A stretch of DNA of 64,000 nt from JAGRGG01 sp965217265 (GTDB taxonomy: Bacteria; Pseudomonadota; Alphaproteobacteria; Geminicoccales; Geminicoccaceae). Under the pieces are notes generated by a model, which saw only the letters and a list, made by a program, of their open reading frames with translations, was not told the origin of the DNA and did not search any database. Each line of letters begins with the position of its first letter. Within the stretch, counting starts at the first letter, position 1. The translations under genes and the position numbers were made by a program. The DNA is taken from assembly GCA_965217265.1 (NCBI GenBank), contig CBDCHP010000002.1:62001-126000 (forward strand). Direction: 5' to 3'. This document shows, piece by piece, positions 16,562 to 24,872 of this stretch.

Positions 16562-17740
16562 ATGACGCAATCAGACGATTTCGGTTTTGGAACGCAGATC
16601 CGCAAATCGCCCTATTTCGACGCGACCGTCCGTTGGGGTGCAAAGGCATTCTCGGTCTACAATCACATGTACATCCCGCGCGACTTCGGCGATCCTGAGC
16701 AGAACTTCTGGAACTTGGTCAACGACGCGATCCTGTGCGATGTCGCGGTCGAACGCCAAGTCGAGATCACCGGCCCGGATGCCGCCCGGTTCACCCAGAT
16801 GCTGACGCCGCGCGATCTGTCGAACCTGTCCGTTGGGCAGTGCAAATACATCCTGATCACGAATGCCGACGGCGGCATCCTGAACGATCCGATCCTGTTG
16901 CGGCTGGGCGAAGACCACTTTTGGATGTCGCTCGCCGACAGTGACATCCTGCTCTGGGCGCAAGGGGTCGCCGTGTGTTCAGGCATGGAGGTCACGATCC
17001 GCGAACCGGATGTCTCGCCCTTGCAGTTGCAGGGTCCGAAATCCGGCGAGGTGATGAAGGCGCTCTTTGGCGACAGTATCATGGACCTGCGCTACTACTG
17101 GCTGCGCGAGGTGGAATTGGACGGCATTCCGCTGATCGTGTCGCGCACCGGATGGTCCAGCGAACTGGGGTATGAGCTTTACCTTCGCGACGGATCGCGC
17201 GGCGACGAACTGTGGGAAAGGATCATGGCGACAGGTGTGCCGCTCGGTCTGAAGCCCGGCCACACCTCTTCGATCCGGCGTATCGAGGGCGGGATGCTCT
17301 CGTATCACGCGGACGCGGATATCAACACGAACCCCTACGAGCTGGGTATGGACCGGCTGGTCAACCCTGACATGGAGGCTGACTTCATCGGCAAGGCCGC
17401 GTTGCGCCGCATCCGCGCAAAGGGGGTGAGCCGCAAGCAGGTCGGTCTGCACATCGAAGGCGCGCCGCTCAAGGGGCCGAACAACACCTTCTGGGCCATC
17501 AGCAAAGACGGCGACACGATCGGCAAAGTCACATCCGCCGTCTACTCGCCGCGCCTTGAGCAGAACATCGCCTTGGCGATGGTTTCAGCCGACTGTGCCG
17601 TCGTCGGTGCGGTGGTCGAGGTTGCGATGCCCGAGGGGCCGATTCAGGCCACCATCGCGGAGAGACCCTTCTTCGATCCCAAGAAGAAACGCGTTACTTC
17701 GACCTGCAACGCCGCGGCGGGCCGGTCTACCTCGGCCTGA
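16562..17740 (+). CDS. DmdA-like GcvT-family (folate-dependent demethylase) protein
   Basis: Related to dimethylsulfoniopropionate demethylase DmdA and the aminomethyltransferase fold, which move a methyl group to tetrahydrofolate. Shared features include VYNHMYIPR near residue 38, CDVAVERQVEI, QMLTPRDLS, VGQCKYILI, ADSDILLWAQG, EPDVSPLQLQGPKS and IGKVTSAVYSP. A true DMSP role is not proven; other methylated substrates are possible. ATG 16562 is preceded by AAGGGTGAG. From about 17690 the frame runs into EamA-derived DNA, so the last 13-15 residues (TSTCNAAAGRSTSA) are foreign. GC content is visibly lower than in neighbours, a sign of recent transfer. Confidence 0.8.
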   Translation: MTQSDDFGFGTQIRKSPYFDATVRWGAKAFSVYNHMYIPRDFGDPEQNFWNLVNDAILCDVAVERQVEITGPDAARFTQMLTPRDLSNLSVGQCKYILITNADGGILNDPILLRLGEDHFWMSLADSDILLWAQGVAVCSGMEVTIREPDVSPLQLQGPKSGEVMKALFGDSIMDLRYYWLREVELDGIPLIVSRTGWSSELGYELYLRDGSRGDELWERIMATGVPLGLKPGHTSSIRRIEGGMLSYHADADINTNPYELGMDRLVNPDMEADFIGKAALRRIRAKGVSRKQVGLHIEGAPLKGPNNTFWAISKDGDTIGKVTSAVYSPRLEQNIALAMVSADCAVVGAVVEVAMPEGPIQATIAERPFFDPKKKRVTSTCNAAAGRSTSA

Positions 17741-17797
17741 TCGGCTACGCCGTCGCGGCGGCGGGCGTCCTCTTCGCCGCCCTCGTCTTCGGGCAAG
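17698..17797 (+). pseudogene. 3' fragment of the second EamA gene
   Basis: One hundred bases nearly identical to the end of the intact EamA gene (15955-16057), encoding FDLQRRGGPVYLGLIGYAVAAAGVLFAALVFGQ. It is fused on the left to the dmdA-like gene. On the right it abuts an AAGCGTTC element terminus that directly meets the parB stop codon. Confidence 0.82.
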
Positions 17798-17800
17798 CGT

Positions 17801-18607
17801 TCACCCCAGCAACGTGTCGATCCGCCGCCGCAAAGCATCGAGCGCCGTTCGCGCGTCTTCATCGAGTGCTTGATCGTCGAGGCCGGCCAGTTGGCGCTCC
17901 AGGCGCGTCGCGGCGTGGGCGAGGCCCCTCCCCTGCCCTTTGGCCCGCCCCTTGGCGGCGCGCGCGGCGCGGACGGTGCCGCCGCCCTTGAGCTTTTGCC
18001 AAAGGGCGACGCGGGCGGGTTCGTCCTTGAGCCGGGCGATCTCGATCAGGGTCGATTTGGGCACAAAAAGTTCGGACGTCCGAACTTCGGCCTTGATCGC
18101 CCCCGGCAGGGTGTTGAGGGCGAGGAGTTCGGAGACGGTGCTCTTGGCCTTGGCCATCGCGGCGGCGAGCTGGTCTTGGCTGTAGCCGTGCCGGGCCTTG
18201 AGGGATGCTAGCGCCTCGGCCTCGTCGAGCGGGTCGAGGTCGGCACGCTGCAGGTTCTCGATCAAGGCGAGTTCGGCGGCGTCGCCGGTGGCGAGGAGCG
18301 CCGGGATCGTCGCGCGGCCGAGGGACTCGTAGGCGGCGAGGCGGCGCTGGCCGGCGACGAGGGTGTAGGCCCCCTCGCCCGACGCCCGGACGACGATCGG
18401 CTGCATCAGCCCGTGCCGCTCGATCGAGGCGGCGAGTTCTTTGAGGGCCCCTTGGTCGAGGCGCTTGCGCGGCTGGTCGGGGTTGGGTGCCACCGCGCCG
18501 ATGTCGGCCTCGATCAGCCGGGGCAGGCTGTCGGAGAGGCCGAACAGCGCGTCGTTCGCCCTCGACGCCAGCGCCCGCCTGACGACGCCCTGCTTAGCCT
18601 TGGCCAC
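17801..18607 (-). CDS. parB: ParB-family partition protein
   Basis: CTP-dependent DNA clamp that loads at parS sites and works with ParA to segregate the replicon. The 268-residue protein shows the ParB core: NPDQPRKRLDQGALKELAASI, then the GERRxR-like GAYTLVAGQRRLAAYESLG, ALIENLQRADLDPLDEAEAL, and a helix-turn-helix region YSQDQLAAAMAKAKSTVSELLAL. GTG 18607 overlaps the parA stop by 14 bases. A copy of the candidate parS palindrome lies inside the gene at 18070 and encodes RTSELF. The stop is formed against an element terminus (TGAACGC). Confidence 0.92.
   Translation of the reverse strand: MAKAKQGVVRRALASRANDALFGLSDSLPRLIEADIGAVAPNPDQPRKRLDQGALKELAASIERHGLMQPIVVRASGEGAYTLVAGQRRLAAYESLGRATIPALLATGDAAELALIENLQRADLDPLDEAEALASLKARHGYSQDQLAAAMAKAKSTVSELLALNTLPGAIKAEVRTSELFVPKSTLIEIARLKDEPARVALWQKLKGGGTVRAARAAKGRAKGQGRGLAHAATRLERQLAGLDDQALDEDARTALDALRRRIDTLLG
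18070..18085. promoter_or_regulatory. Candidate parS site 1 (inside parB)
   Basis: GTTCGGACGTCCGAAC, a perfect 16-bp palindrome (20 bp including flanking AA/TT). It is the first of six identical copies between 18 and 32.4 kb. Confidence 0.68.
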
Positions 18608-19379
18608 GGCCGCTTCCCTTCATGATGGTCAGCACCTCGCCCGCGAGGCGCTTGTAGGCGACGGCGCCCTGACTCGAAGGCTGCGCCGTCACCGTCGCTT
18701 GGCCGGTGCCGGCGGCGCGATCGAAGCCGGTGCTGCGGTGGATCGGCTCGAACACCCGCAAGCTCGGCCCGAAGGCGGTGTTGATCTCGTCCAGGACCTC
18801 GGCGTCGTGGCCGAAGCGGGCGTTGTAGAGCGTCGGCAGGATGCCCAAGATTTCCAGATCCGGGTTGGCGCGGCGGCGGACCTTGGCGACGGTGTCGAGC
18901 AGTTGCGGGATGCCCAGCGTCGAGAGCAGGTCGGTCTTGACCGGGATCAGGACGGCGTCGGCGGCGGCGAGCGCGTTCACGGTGAGCAGCGTCAGCGTCG
19001 GCGGGCAGTCGATCAGGACGGCACCAAAGGCGGGCGCCACCTCGGCCAGCAATTCGCGCATCAGCTGCGTCGCGCCGGGCTCGGCCATCAGTTCGGCGTC
19101 GGCCTTGGCGAGCGAGATGCTGGCCGGGACCAGCGCCGGGTCGCCCGCGACGACGGTCTCGGCGACGTCGATGCGCCCGGTCATCGCGTGATAAAGGGTG
19201 CGCCCGGCGGCGTCGAGGTCGCGCTCGTCAGAGCCCATGTAGAAGGTCAGGCTCGCCTGCGGGTCGGCGTCGACGAGGAGCACCTTGACCCCGGCCGCCG
19301 CCAGGGCGCACCCGAGGTTGACGACGGTGGTCGTCTTGCCCGTGCCCCCCTTCTGGTTCACGACCGCGATCGTCCGCAA
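18594..19379 (-). CDS. parA: ParA-family partition ATPase
   Basis: Deviant Walker-A ATPase that positions ParB-parS complexes. It starts LRTIAVVNQKGGTGKTTTVVNLG with the Walker motif KGGTGKTT at residues 10-17; DADPQASLT and the Walker B region VLIDCPPTLTLLTVNAL follow. TTG 19379 was chosen because GGGGGAG lies four bases upstream and the next residues are the conserved first strand; the frame is open to 19634. With 261 residues it is a standalone ParA without an N-terminal DNA-binding domain. Two parS-like palindromes lie just upstream, where they may allow ParB autoregulation. Confidence 0.93.
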   Translation of the reverse strand: MRTIAVVNQKGGTGKTTTVVNLGCALAAAGVKVLLVDADPQASLTFYMGSDERDLDAAGRTLYHAMTGRIDVAETVVAGDPALVPASISLAKADAELMAEPGATQLMRELLAEVAPAFGAVLIDCPPTLTLLTVNALAAADAVLIPVKTDLLSTLGIPQLLDTVAKVRRRANPDLEILGILPTLYNARFGHDAEVLDEINTAFGPSLRVFEPIHRSTGFDRAAGTGQATVTAQPSSQGAVAYKRLAGEVLTIMKGSGRGQG

Positions 19380-19405
19380 CGTTCTCCCCCGCACCGACGG
19401 CAAAA

Positions 19406-19421
19406 GTTCGGACGTCCGAAC
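19406..19421. promoter_or_regulatory. Candidate parS site 2 (upstream of parA)
   Basis: GTTCGGACGTCCGAAC, exact copy, 27 bases before the parA start; could serve for partition and for parAB autoregulation. Confidence 0.7.
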
Positions 19422-19466
19422 CGCCCCGCTTGTGCGCCACCGGCACGACACGGTGCAAGGGTGGAA

Positions 19467-19482
19467 GTTCGGACGTCCGAAC
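19467..19482. promoter_or_regulatory. Candidate parS site 3 (fused to element end)
   Basis: GTTCGGACGTCCGAAC, exact copy. Its final GAAC is shared with the GAACGCTTCGCG terminus of a palindromic element half, so the two repeats are fused. Confidence 0.7.
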
Positions 19483-19581
19483 GCTTCGCGTGCGCTCGCC
19501 GCGCGGGCTTTTTCTTTTCTTTTTTGCTCTCGTCCGAGGCTGGCCCTCGGCACGGCGGCCAAACGCGTGCGTCGATACTGA
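19479..19581. repeat. Palindromic intergenic element, left half only
   Basis: Left GC terminus GAACGCTTCGCGTGCGC, pyrimidine arm and CCGAGGCTGGCCCTCGG hairpin are present. Similarity stops near GATACTGACGG, with no right arm. An AT-rich stretch (19582-19802), presumably the promoter region of the next gene, follows. Confidence 0.75.
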
Positions 19582-19802
19582 CGGGCGGTTGCGAGCAAAA
19601 ATTTAGCGAGTGAGCAAAAAATCAACCGCATCAAAATCTATCGCAGGTAATAAAGTTGAATTTTCGTTTCTATTCAATGCAAAATGTAATTTCAGCGTTG
19701 ACGCTGGCGGACAGATGTGGAGTTATAGGTTTACCCTTTGGGCAAAAGCTCAAACGCCGCGGGGCGCAGCCAAGCGTTTCGCGAATGAAGGGGAGGCACA
19801 TA

Positions 19803-21122
19803 ATGAACAACAGGCGCCTGAGCACCCTTGCGACGGTGGCGCTTCTCGTCGGCGCCGGCCCGCTCGCGGCCGAGACGATCACGATCGCCACCGTGGACAA
19901 CGGCGACATGGTCCGGATGCAAGGGCTCACCGACGACTTCGAGAACGACAACCCGGGCATCGAGCTGGACTGGGTGACGCTGGACGAGAACGTCCTGCGC
20001 CAGCGCGTCACCACCGACATCGCGACCGGGGCCGGGCGCTTCGACGTCATGACGATCGGCACCTACGAGGTCCCGATCTGGGCCGAGCGGGGCTGGCTCG
20101 CGCCGCTCGACGGTCTGCCCGAGGGCTACGACGCCGACGACATCCTGCCGACGATCCGCGAAGCCCTGTCGTTCGACGGCACGCTCTACGCGGCGCCGTT
20201 CTACGGCGAGTCGTCGTTCACCATGTACCGCACCGACCTGTTCGAGGCGGCCGGGCTGGAGATGCCCGAGAGGCCCACCTGGGACTTCATCCGGACGGCC
20301 GCGTCCACGATCGGCGAGCAGAACGACGAGGTCCACGGCATCTGCCTGCGCGGCAAGCCGGGCTGGGGCGAGAACGTCGCCCTGATCACCGCCATGGCCA
20401 ATTCCTACGGTGCGCGGTGGTTCGACGCCGATTGGCAACCGCAGTTCGACAGCGAGGCCTGGGCCAGCGCGGTCAACGACTACGTCAGCCTGGTCCGGGA
20501 CTACGGCCCGCCCGACGCCGAGCTGAATGGCTACACCGAAACGCTGAGTCTGTTCCAGAATGGGGAATGCGCGATCTGGATTGACGCGACGGTCGCCGCT
20601 TCGTCGATCACCGATCCCGAGACGTCGAACGTCGCGGATCGGGTCGGCTTCGCGCTCGCGCCCGGCCGGGGCCTCGGCAAGACGGCCAACTGGCTCTGGG
20701 TCTGGGCACTCGGAGTCTCGTCGGGGTCGGAGCACCAGGAGGAGGCCAAGCGCTTCGTCGCCTGGGCGACGTCGAAGGACTACACCGGGTTCGTCGCCGA
20801 GGAGGAGGGCTGGGTCAACGCACCGCCGGGCACGCGCCAGTCGCTCTATGAGAACCCCGAGTATCTCGAGGCGGCGCCCTTCGCCGAGATGGTGCTGACC
20901 TCGATCCAGGCGGCCGATCCGTCCAGCCCCACCGTCGACGACGTGCCCTACACCGGCATCCAGTACGTCGCGATCCCCGAGTTCCCGGGCATGGCGACCG
21001 CCGTTGGCTCACAGATCGCCAAGGCCCTCGCGGGCGAGATCCCAACCGATGAGGCGCTCGAAAACGCGCAGTGGGTCACCGGCAAGGTGATCGAGCGCGC
21101 CAGATTCATCGGCGATGAATAG
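19803..21122 (+). CDS. Extracellular solute-binding protein, ABC sugar/polyol type
   Basis: A periplasmic binding protein of 439 residues with a Sec signal peptide (about residues 1-22, ending GPLAAE). The remainder has the family 1 (sorbitol/mannitol, SmoE-like) pattern: TIATVDNGDMVRMQGLTDDFE, YAAPFYGESSFTMYRTDLF, GRGLGKTANWLWVWALGVSS. ATG 19803 is preceded by GGGGAGG. No ABC permease or ATPase follows; the next gene is a secondary permease. The binding protein is therefore an orphan here, or works with permeases encoded elsewhere. Confidence 0.88.
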   Translation: MNNRRLSTLATVALLVGAGPLAAETITIATVDNGDMVRMQGLTDDFENDNPGIELDWVTLDENVLRQRVTTDIATGAGRFDVMTIGTYEVPIWAERGWLAPLDGLPEGYDADDILPTIREALSFDGTLYAAPFYGESSFTMYRTDLFEAAGLEMPERPTWDFIRTAASTIGEQNDEVHGICLRGKPGWGENVALITAMANSYGARWFDADWQPQFDSEAWASAVNDYVSLVRDYGPPDAELNGYTETLSLFQNGECAIWIDATVAASSITDPETSNVADRVGFALAPGRGLGKTANWLWVWALGVSSGSEHQEEAKRFVAWATSKDYTGFVAEEEGWVNAPPGTRQSLYENPEYLEAAPFAEMVLTSIQAADPSSPTVDDVPYTGIQYVAIPEFPGMATAVGSQIAKALAGEIPTDEALENAQWVTGKVIERARFIGDE

Positions 21123-21179
21123 CTCCGGACGGGCGCGACGCGGCCCGTCCCTCAGGCAACGACACGAGGGGAGGATAGC

Positions 21180-22952
21180 GTGACACATGTGGCAGACACC
21201 TATCGGAAACCCGTCTCCGAGATGGATGACGAGCTTCTGCCGGTCCCCGAGCATCGAACCCATGGCCCGGGGCACTTTCTTGGCCTCTATGGTGCCGAAC
21301 ACGTTGCTGCGACCGAATTCGTCATAGGCGCCGCGTTCGTGGCCATGGGCGCGACGATCAACGACATCCTGATCGGGCTGATCATCGGCAATACGCTTGC
21401 CGTGCTGAGTTTCTGGCTCATCACCGCGCCGATCGCGGTCAAGACGCGGCTCAGTCTCTACACCTATCTGGACCGCAATATGGGCGAGCTGGTTCAGCGG
21501 CTCTACAACGGTGCGAACGTGCTGATCTTCGTGGCCATCTCCGCGGCGATGATCACCGTATCCGCGACTGCCGTCCGTGCCCTCTTCGACATCCCGCCGC
21601 AGGTCTACCCCTATCCGACCAGTCTCTACTTCGTGCTCATTGCCGCTTCGGCAAGCGTGATCGCCGTGACGGTGGCCTACTACGGTTTCAATGTGGTGGC
21701 CGAGTTTGCCACTATTTGCACACCCTGGCTGATGGTAATGTTCACGGCCGGTGGCATGGTGCTGATCCCTACGCTGAACGAAACGCTGACCGGTTACACG
21801 ACGCTTGCAAGCTTCTCGGATTTCGTGAATCTGGCCGGAACGACCGTGTTTACCGGCATCAACGCCGCGGGGGAGCCCGGGATCGGATTGATCGAGGTCA
21901 TCGGCTTCGCTTGGGCTGCGAACACTTTCGCGCACTTCGGCCTCATCGACATGGCGCTCCTGCGCTACGCGAAAAAATCCGTCTACGGCCTGTGCACCGC
22001 CACCGGCATGCTGTTTGGCCACTACATCGCCTGGATCTCCGCGGCACTGATGGGGGCGGCGACGGCGTCGATCATGAAGCTCAGCATCGCCGTCGTCGAG
22101 CCCGGCGATGTCGCCTTTTACGCGCTCGGCGCCACCGGTTTTGTGATTGTGATCATCGCGGGATGGACAACGGCCAACCCTAATCTCTATCGCGCCGGTC
22201 TTGCTGCCCAGGCCGTATTCCCGAACATCGCACGCCAAAAGATAACGCTTGCTGTCGGGGCCGTGGTCGTTTTCGGAAGCTGTTTCCCGTTCATCTACCG
22301 CAGCATCCTGCCAATTCTTGCCTACGCGGGCCTGGTGCTCGTGCCGATCGGCGGGGTCGTCTTCGCCGAACAGCACATCTTCCCGCGCATGGGCATGAAA
22401 TCGAATTGGCACCGCCTCAAGGGCGCCAAGGACAACATGCCGGCGCTGATCACCTGGGGTATCTGTCTCGTCTTCGGCTTTGGGTTGAACTTCATCAACA
22501 TCATGCCGTTCGTCTACCTGTTCCTGCCGACCTGGGTCCTCTCCATCGTCTGCTACACCATTCTGGCCAAGCGGGCGGGCGCCGACAAAAGCTACCCCGA
22601 GGCCGAGAAGCGCGAGGCCGACTTCGAACGGCGGGTCGCGGAGTACCACGCCGAACTGGCGCGGAAGGAGAGCCACGGGCACGTCAAGGACACCTCGCTG
22701 TTGACCAAGGTCATCCGCGCGATCTGGATCGTGATCGGCCTTCTGGTGCCGGCCGTGCTGGCGTGGCGCGTTTTGTTCAACAGCCCGGATCTCTACGCCT
22801 ACTACGTGAATCGGGAACTCTTCTACGACGTCACGATCTGGTGCACGCTCGTCTACTTCGTCTTCGCTTGGTGGGATCTGCAGCGCTCGAAATCGCGCCA
22901 CCAAGGTGCGACGGCGGCGGCGGGTCCGGTGCAGGCAACGCCGGCGGAGTAG
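21180..22952 (+). CDS. NCS1-family (purine-cytosine-type) permease
   Basis: A 590-residue inner-membrane protein with about 12 predicted helices in the first 460 residues and two more after a cytoplasmic, charged linker (about residues 475-520, EAEKREADFERRVAEYHAEL). The early HFLGLYGAEHVAATEFVIGAAFVAMG and IIAGWTTANPNLYRAGLA regions match the cytosine/purine/allantoin transporter superfamily. The substrate is unknown. GTG 21180 lies behind GAGGGGAGGA. Base composition is less GC-rich than the plasmid backbone, as in the dmdA-like gene. The gene ends just before a parS-like site and an element. Confidence 0.83.
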   Translation: MTHVADTYRKPVSEMDDELLPVPEHRTHGPGHFLGLYGAEHVAATEFVIGAAFVAMGATINDILIGLIIGNTLAVLSFWLITAPIAVKTRLSLYTYLDRNMGELVQRLYNGANVLIFVAISAAMITVSATAVRALFDIPPQVYPYPTSLYFVLIAASASVIAVTVAYYGFNVVAEFATICTPWLMVMFTAGGMVLIPTLNETLTGYTTLASFSDFVNLAGTTVFTGINAAGEPGIGLIEVIGFAWAANTFAHFGLIDMALLRYAKKSVYGLCTATGMLFGHYIAWISAALMGAATASIMKLSIAVVEPGDVAFYALGATGFVIVIIAGWTTANPNLYRAGLAAQAVFPNIARQKITLAVGAVVVFGSCFPFIYRSILPILAYAGLVLVPIGGVVFAEQHIFPRMGMKSNWHRLKGAKDNMPALITWGICLVFGFGLNFINIMPFVYLFLPTWVLSIVCYTILAKRAGADKSYPEAEKREADFERRVAEYHAELARKESHGHVKDTSLLTKVIRAIWIVIGLLVPAVLAWRVLFNSPDLYAYYVNRELFYDVTIWCTLVYFVFAWWDLQRSKSRHQGATAAAGPVQATPAE

Positions 22953-22969
22953 ATCGACTTGGGCCCCCA

Positions 22970-22985
22970 GTTCGGACGTCCGAAC
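22970..22985. promoter_or_regulatory. Candidate parS site 4
   Basis: GTTCGGACGTCCGAAC with extended symmetry (CCCAGTTCGG...CCGAACTGGG), 17 bases after the permease stop and directly before a palindromic element. Confidence 0.7.
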
Positions 22986-22989
22986 TGGG

Positions 22990-23130
22990 GTTCACGCTTC
23001 GCGTCGCCTGCGGCGGGCTTTTTCTTCTCTTCTTGCCGGTGTTAACGTAGGAGACTGGCTTCAACGCCGAGGGCCAATCTCGAATAAAAGAGAAAAAAGA
23101 AGGCCCCGCGCCAGCGGACGCGCAGCGTTC
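22990..23130. repeat. Palindromic intergenic element (full), convergent junction
   Basis: Begins TTCACGCTTCGCG and ends GCGCAGCGTTC. The centre holds GTTAACGTAGGAG and GAGGGCCAATCTCG. It lies between two convergent reading frames; the stop of the fragment on the minus strand overlaps its right end (TGAACGC). Confidence 0.83.
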
Positions 23131-23649
23131 AAACGCCCAGCAAGTCGGCGAACTTGACCGGCAATTCGCGCACGCGCCTGCCCGTCGCGTGGTGGATCGC
23201 GTTGGTGATCGCGGCCGCGACGCCGACCTCGCCCAGTTCGCCGATGCCGCGCACGCCGATGGCGGAGGCCTCGCGGTCGTCCTCGTCGATGAAGGACACG
23301 TCGATCTGCTGCGGGATGTCGGCGTTGACCGGCAGGTGGACGCCGGACAGGTTCTTGGACAGGTAGCGGCCGTAGCGCTCGTCCATCGCGCTCGCTTCGA
23401 GCATGGCGCGGCCGTAGCCCCAGACGATGCCGCCGATCATCTGGCTGCGGGCGGTGACGGGGTTGAGGATGCGCCCGGCCGAGTAGCAGCCGACGGCGCG
23501 GCGCATCCGGGCGATGCCCAAACCCTCGTCGACCTCCATCTCGACGAAGACGGCGCCGTAGGTGTGCATCGAGTAGTCGCTCTGCCCGCCGTGGACGTCG
23601 AACGGCGCCCCGCCGGGGAGGGTGAAGCCGCCCTGCACCGGCGACCGAA
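23129..23649 (-). pseudogene. C-terminal fragment of a xanthine-dehydrogenase-family molybdenum subunit
   Basis: Encodes about 170 residues with the end signature of PaoC/YagR-type molybdopterin-binding subunits: AGRILNPVTARSQMIGGIVWGYG, HLPVNADIPQQIDVSFIDE, GVRGIGELGEVGVAAAITNAIHHATGRRVRELP. A complete gene would need some 550 more residues, but similarity stops at the parS-like palindrome at 23650. It is therefore a 5'-truncated relic, unrelated to the intact iorAB genes at 52-54 kb. Confidence 0.85.
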
Positions 23650-23665
23650 GTTCGGACGTCCGAAC
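23650..23665. promoter_or_regulatory. Candidate parS site 5
   Basis: GTTCGGACGTCCGAAC within a longer palindrome (CGAAGTTCGG...CCGAACTTCG). It lies exactly at the truncation point of the molybdenum-subunit fragment. Confidence 0.7.
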
Positions 23666-23804
23666 TTCGTTGCGGGCCCTGAGGCGGCGCGCTTCATCTT
23701 CTGTTCACGCGGCGTTGGCGGCGCGTTCATCGCGGCGACAAGCGGGGTTCAGGGTCGAAGGTTAGATCTGGTGGCGTCGAACGGATTTACGGGGAGAAAA
23801 AGCC

Positions 23805-24872
23805 GTGCTGACGCTTGCCAAGATCGACGCCGCCGTCCTCGAAGGGGCGAAGTGGGCCTTCACCACGCGGCGCGTCGGGCGCGCCGCCGTCGCCGCCTTG
23901 CAGCCGAACGTGCAAGACGCCGTCTCGGGCGACCTCGTCCTCGGCGAGATCGTCGCGGTCGGCCAGCACAAGAAGGTGCAGCTGGCCGAGGGCCGCTTCT
24001 CGGAAGCCTATGTGGGCGACCGCGTCGTCATGGTCTGCGGCGACCGCTACGCGCCCGACCAGTTCGAGGGCGTGGCCGAGATCGGGACCGACGTCTGCGA
24101 CGTGATCGCCGGCGGAGGCGTGCTCGGCCGGATGGTTCAGGCGCACGCCAAGATGGCGCCGCCGACCAAGGTGCGCCCCTTGGGCCTGCTCGCCGACGTC
24201 GACGGCGAGGCGATCAACCTCGCCTCGTTCGCGCTGCCGGCGGCCCCGGTGCCCGACAGGGTCACGGTGATCGGGATCTTCGGCACCTCGATGAACGCCG
24301 GTAAGACGACGGCGGCGGCGAGCCTCGCGCACGGCCTGAAGCGGGCCGGCTACGGGGTCGCCGGCGTCAAGGCGACGGGCACGGGCGCCTTCGGCGACTA
24401 CAACGCCTTCTTGGACGCCGGCGTGCCGGTGCTCGACTTCACCGACGTTGGCATGGTCTCGACCTATAAGATGCCCTTGGAGCGGATCGAGGCTGGCTTC
24501 GAGACGCTGGTCGGCACGGCGGCGGCGCGCGGTGCCGAGATCGTCGTCGTCGAGATCGCGGACGGCGTGTTCCAGGCCGAGACGGCCGAGATCCTGCGCT
24601 GCTCGCGCATCAAGGACCGTCTCGACACCGTCCTGTTCGCCGCCCCCGACGCGCTCAGCGCCGTCGGCGGCGTCGCGACCCTGCGCGGTCACGGGCTGGA
24701 GCCGTTCGCGGTCTCGGGCGTGCTCACCTGCTCGCCGCTCGCGGCGGCCGAGGCGGCGGCGGCGGCCGGCATCGTGACGCTCGCGCGCGACGAGCTGCGC
24801 GACCCGGGGACGGCCGTCGCCGCGCTCGCGGGCGTGCTCGGCACCGCCGCCCCGCTGGCCGTCGCGGCGTGA
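23805..24872 (+). CDS. P-loop NTPase of unknown function, first gene of amine dehydrogenase island
   Basis: A 355-residue soluble protein. Residues 1-150 form an uncharacterised N-terminal domain (SGDLVLGEIVAVGQHKKVQL...). From 153 there is a P-loop domain with Walker A GIFGTSMNAGKTTAAASL (residues 158-175). A later VVVEIADGVFQAETAEIL resembles the MobB/DUF1611/CobQ-like branch of SIMIBI NTPases. No enzyme role can be stated. GTG 23805 has GGGGAG upstream. Its stop overlaps the ABC transporter start (GTGA), so the two are coupled. Confidence 0.72.
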   Translation: MLTLAKIDAAVLEGAKWAFTTRRVGRAAVAALQPNVQDAVSGDLVLGEIVAVGQHKKVQLAEGRFSEAYVGDRVVMVCGDRYAPDQFEGVAEIGTDVCDVIAGGGVLGRMVQAHAKMAPPTKVRPLGLLADVDGEAINLASFALPAAPVPDRVTVIGIFGTSMNAGKTTAAASLAHGLKRAGYGVAGVKATGTGAFGDYNAFLDAGVPVLDFTDVGMVSTYKMPLERIEAGFETLVGTAAARGAEIVVVEIADGVFQAETAEILRCSRIKDRLDTVLFAAPDALSAVGGVATLRGHGLEPFAVSGVLTCSPLAAAEAAAAAGIVTLARDELRDPGTAVAALAGVLGTAAPLAVAA

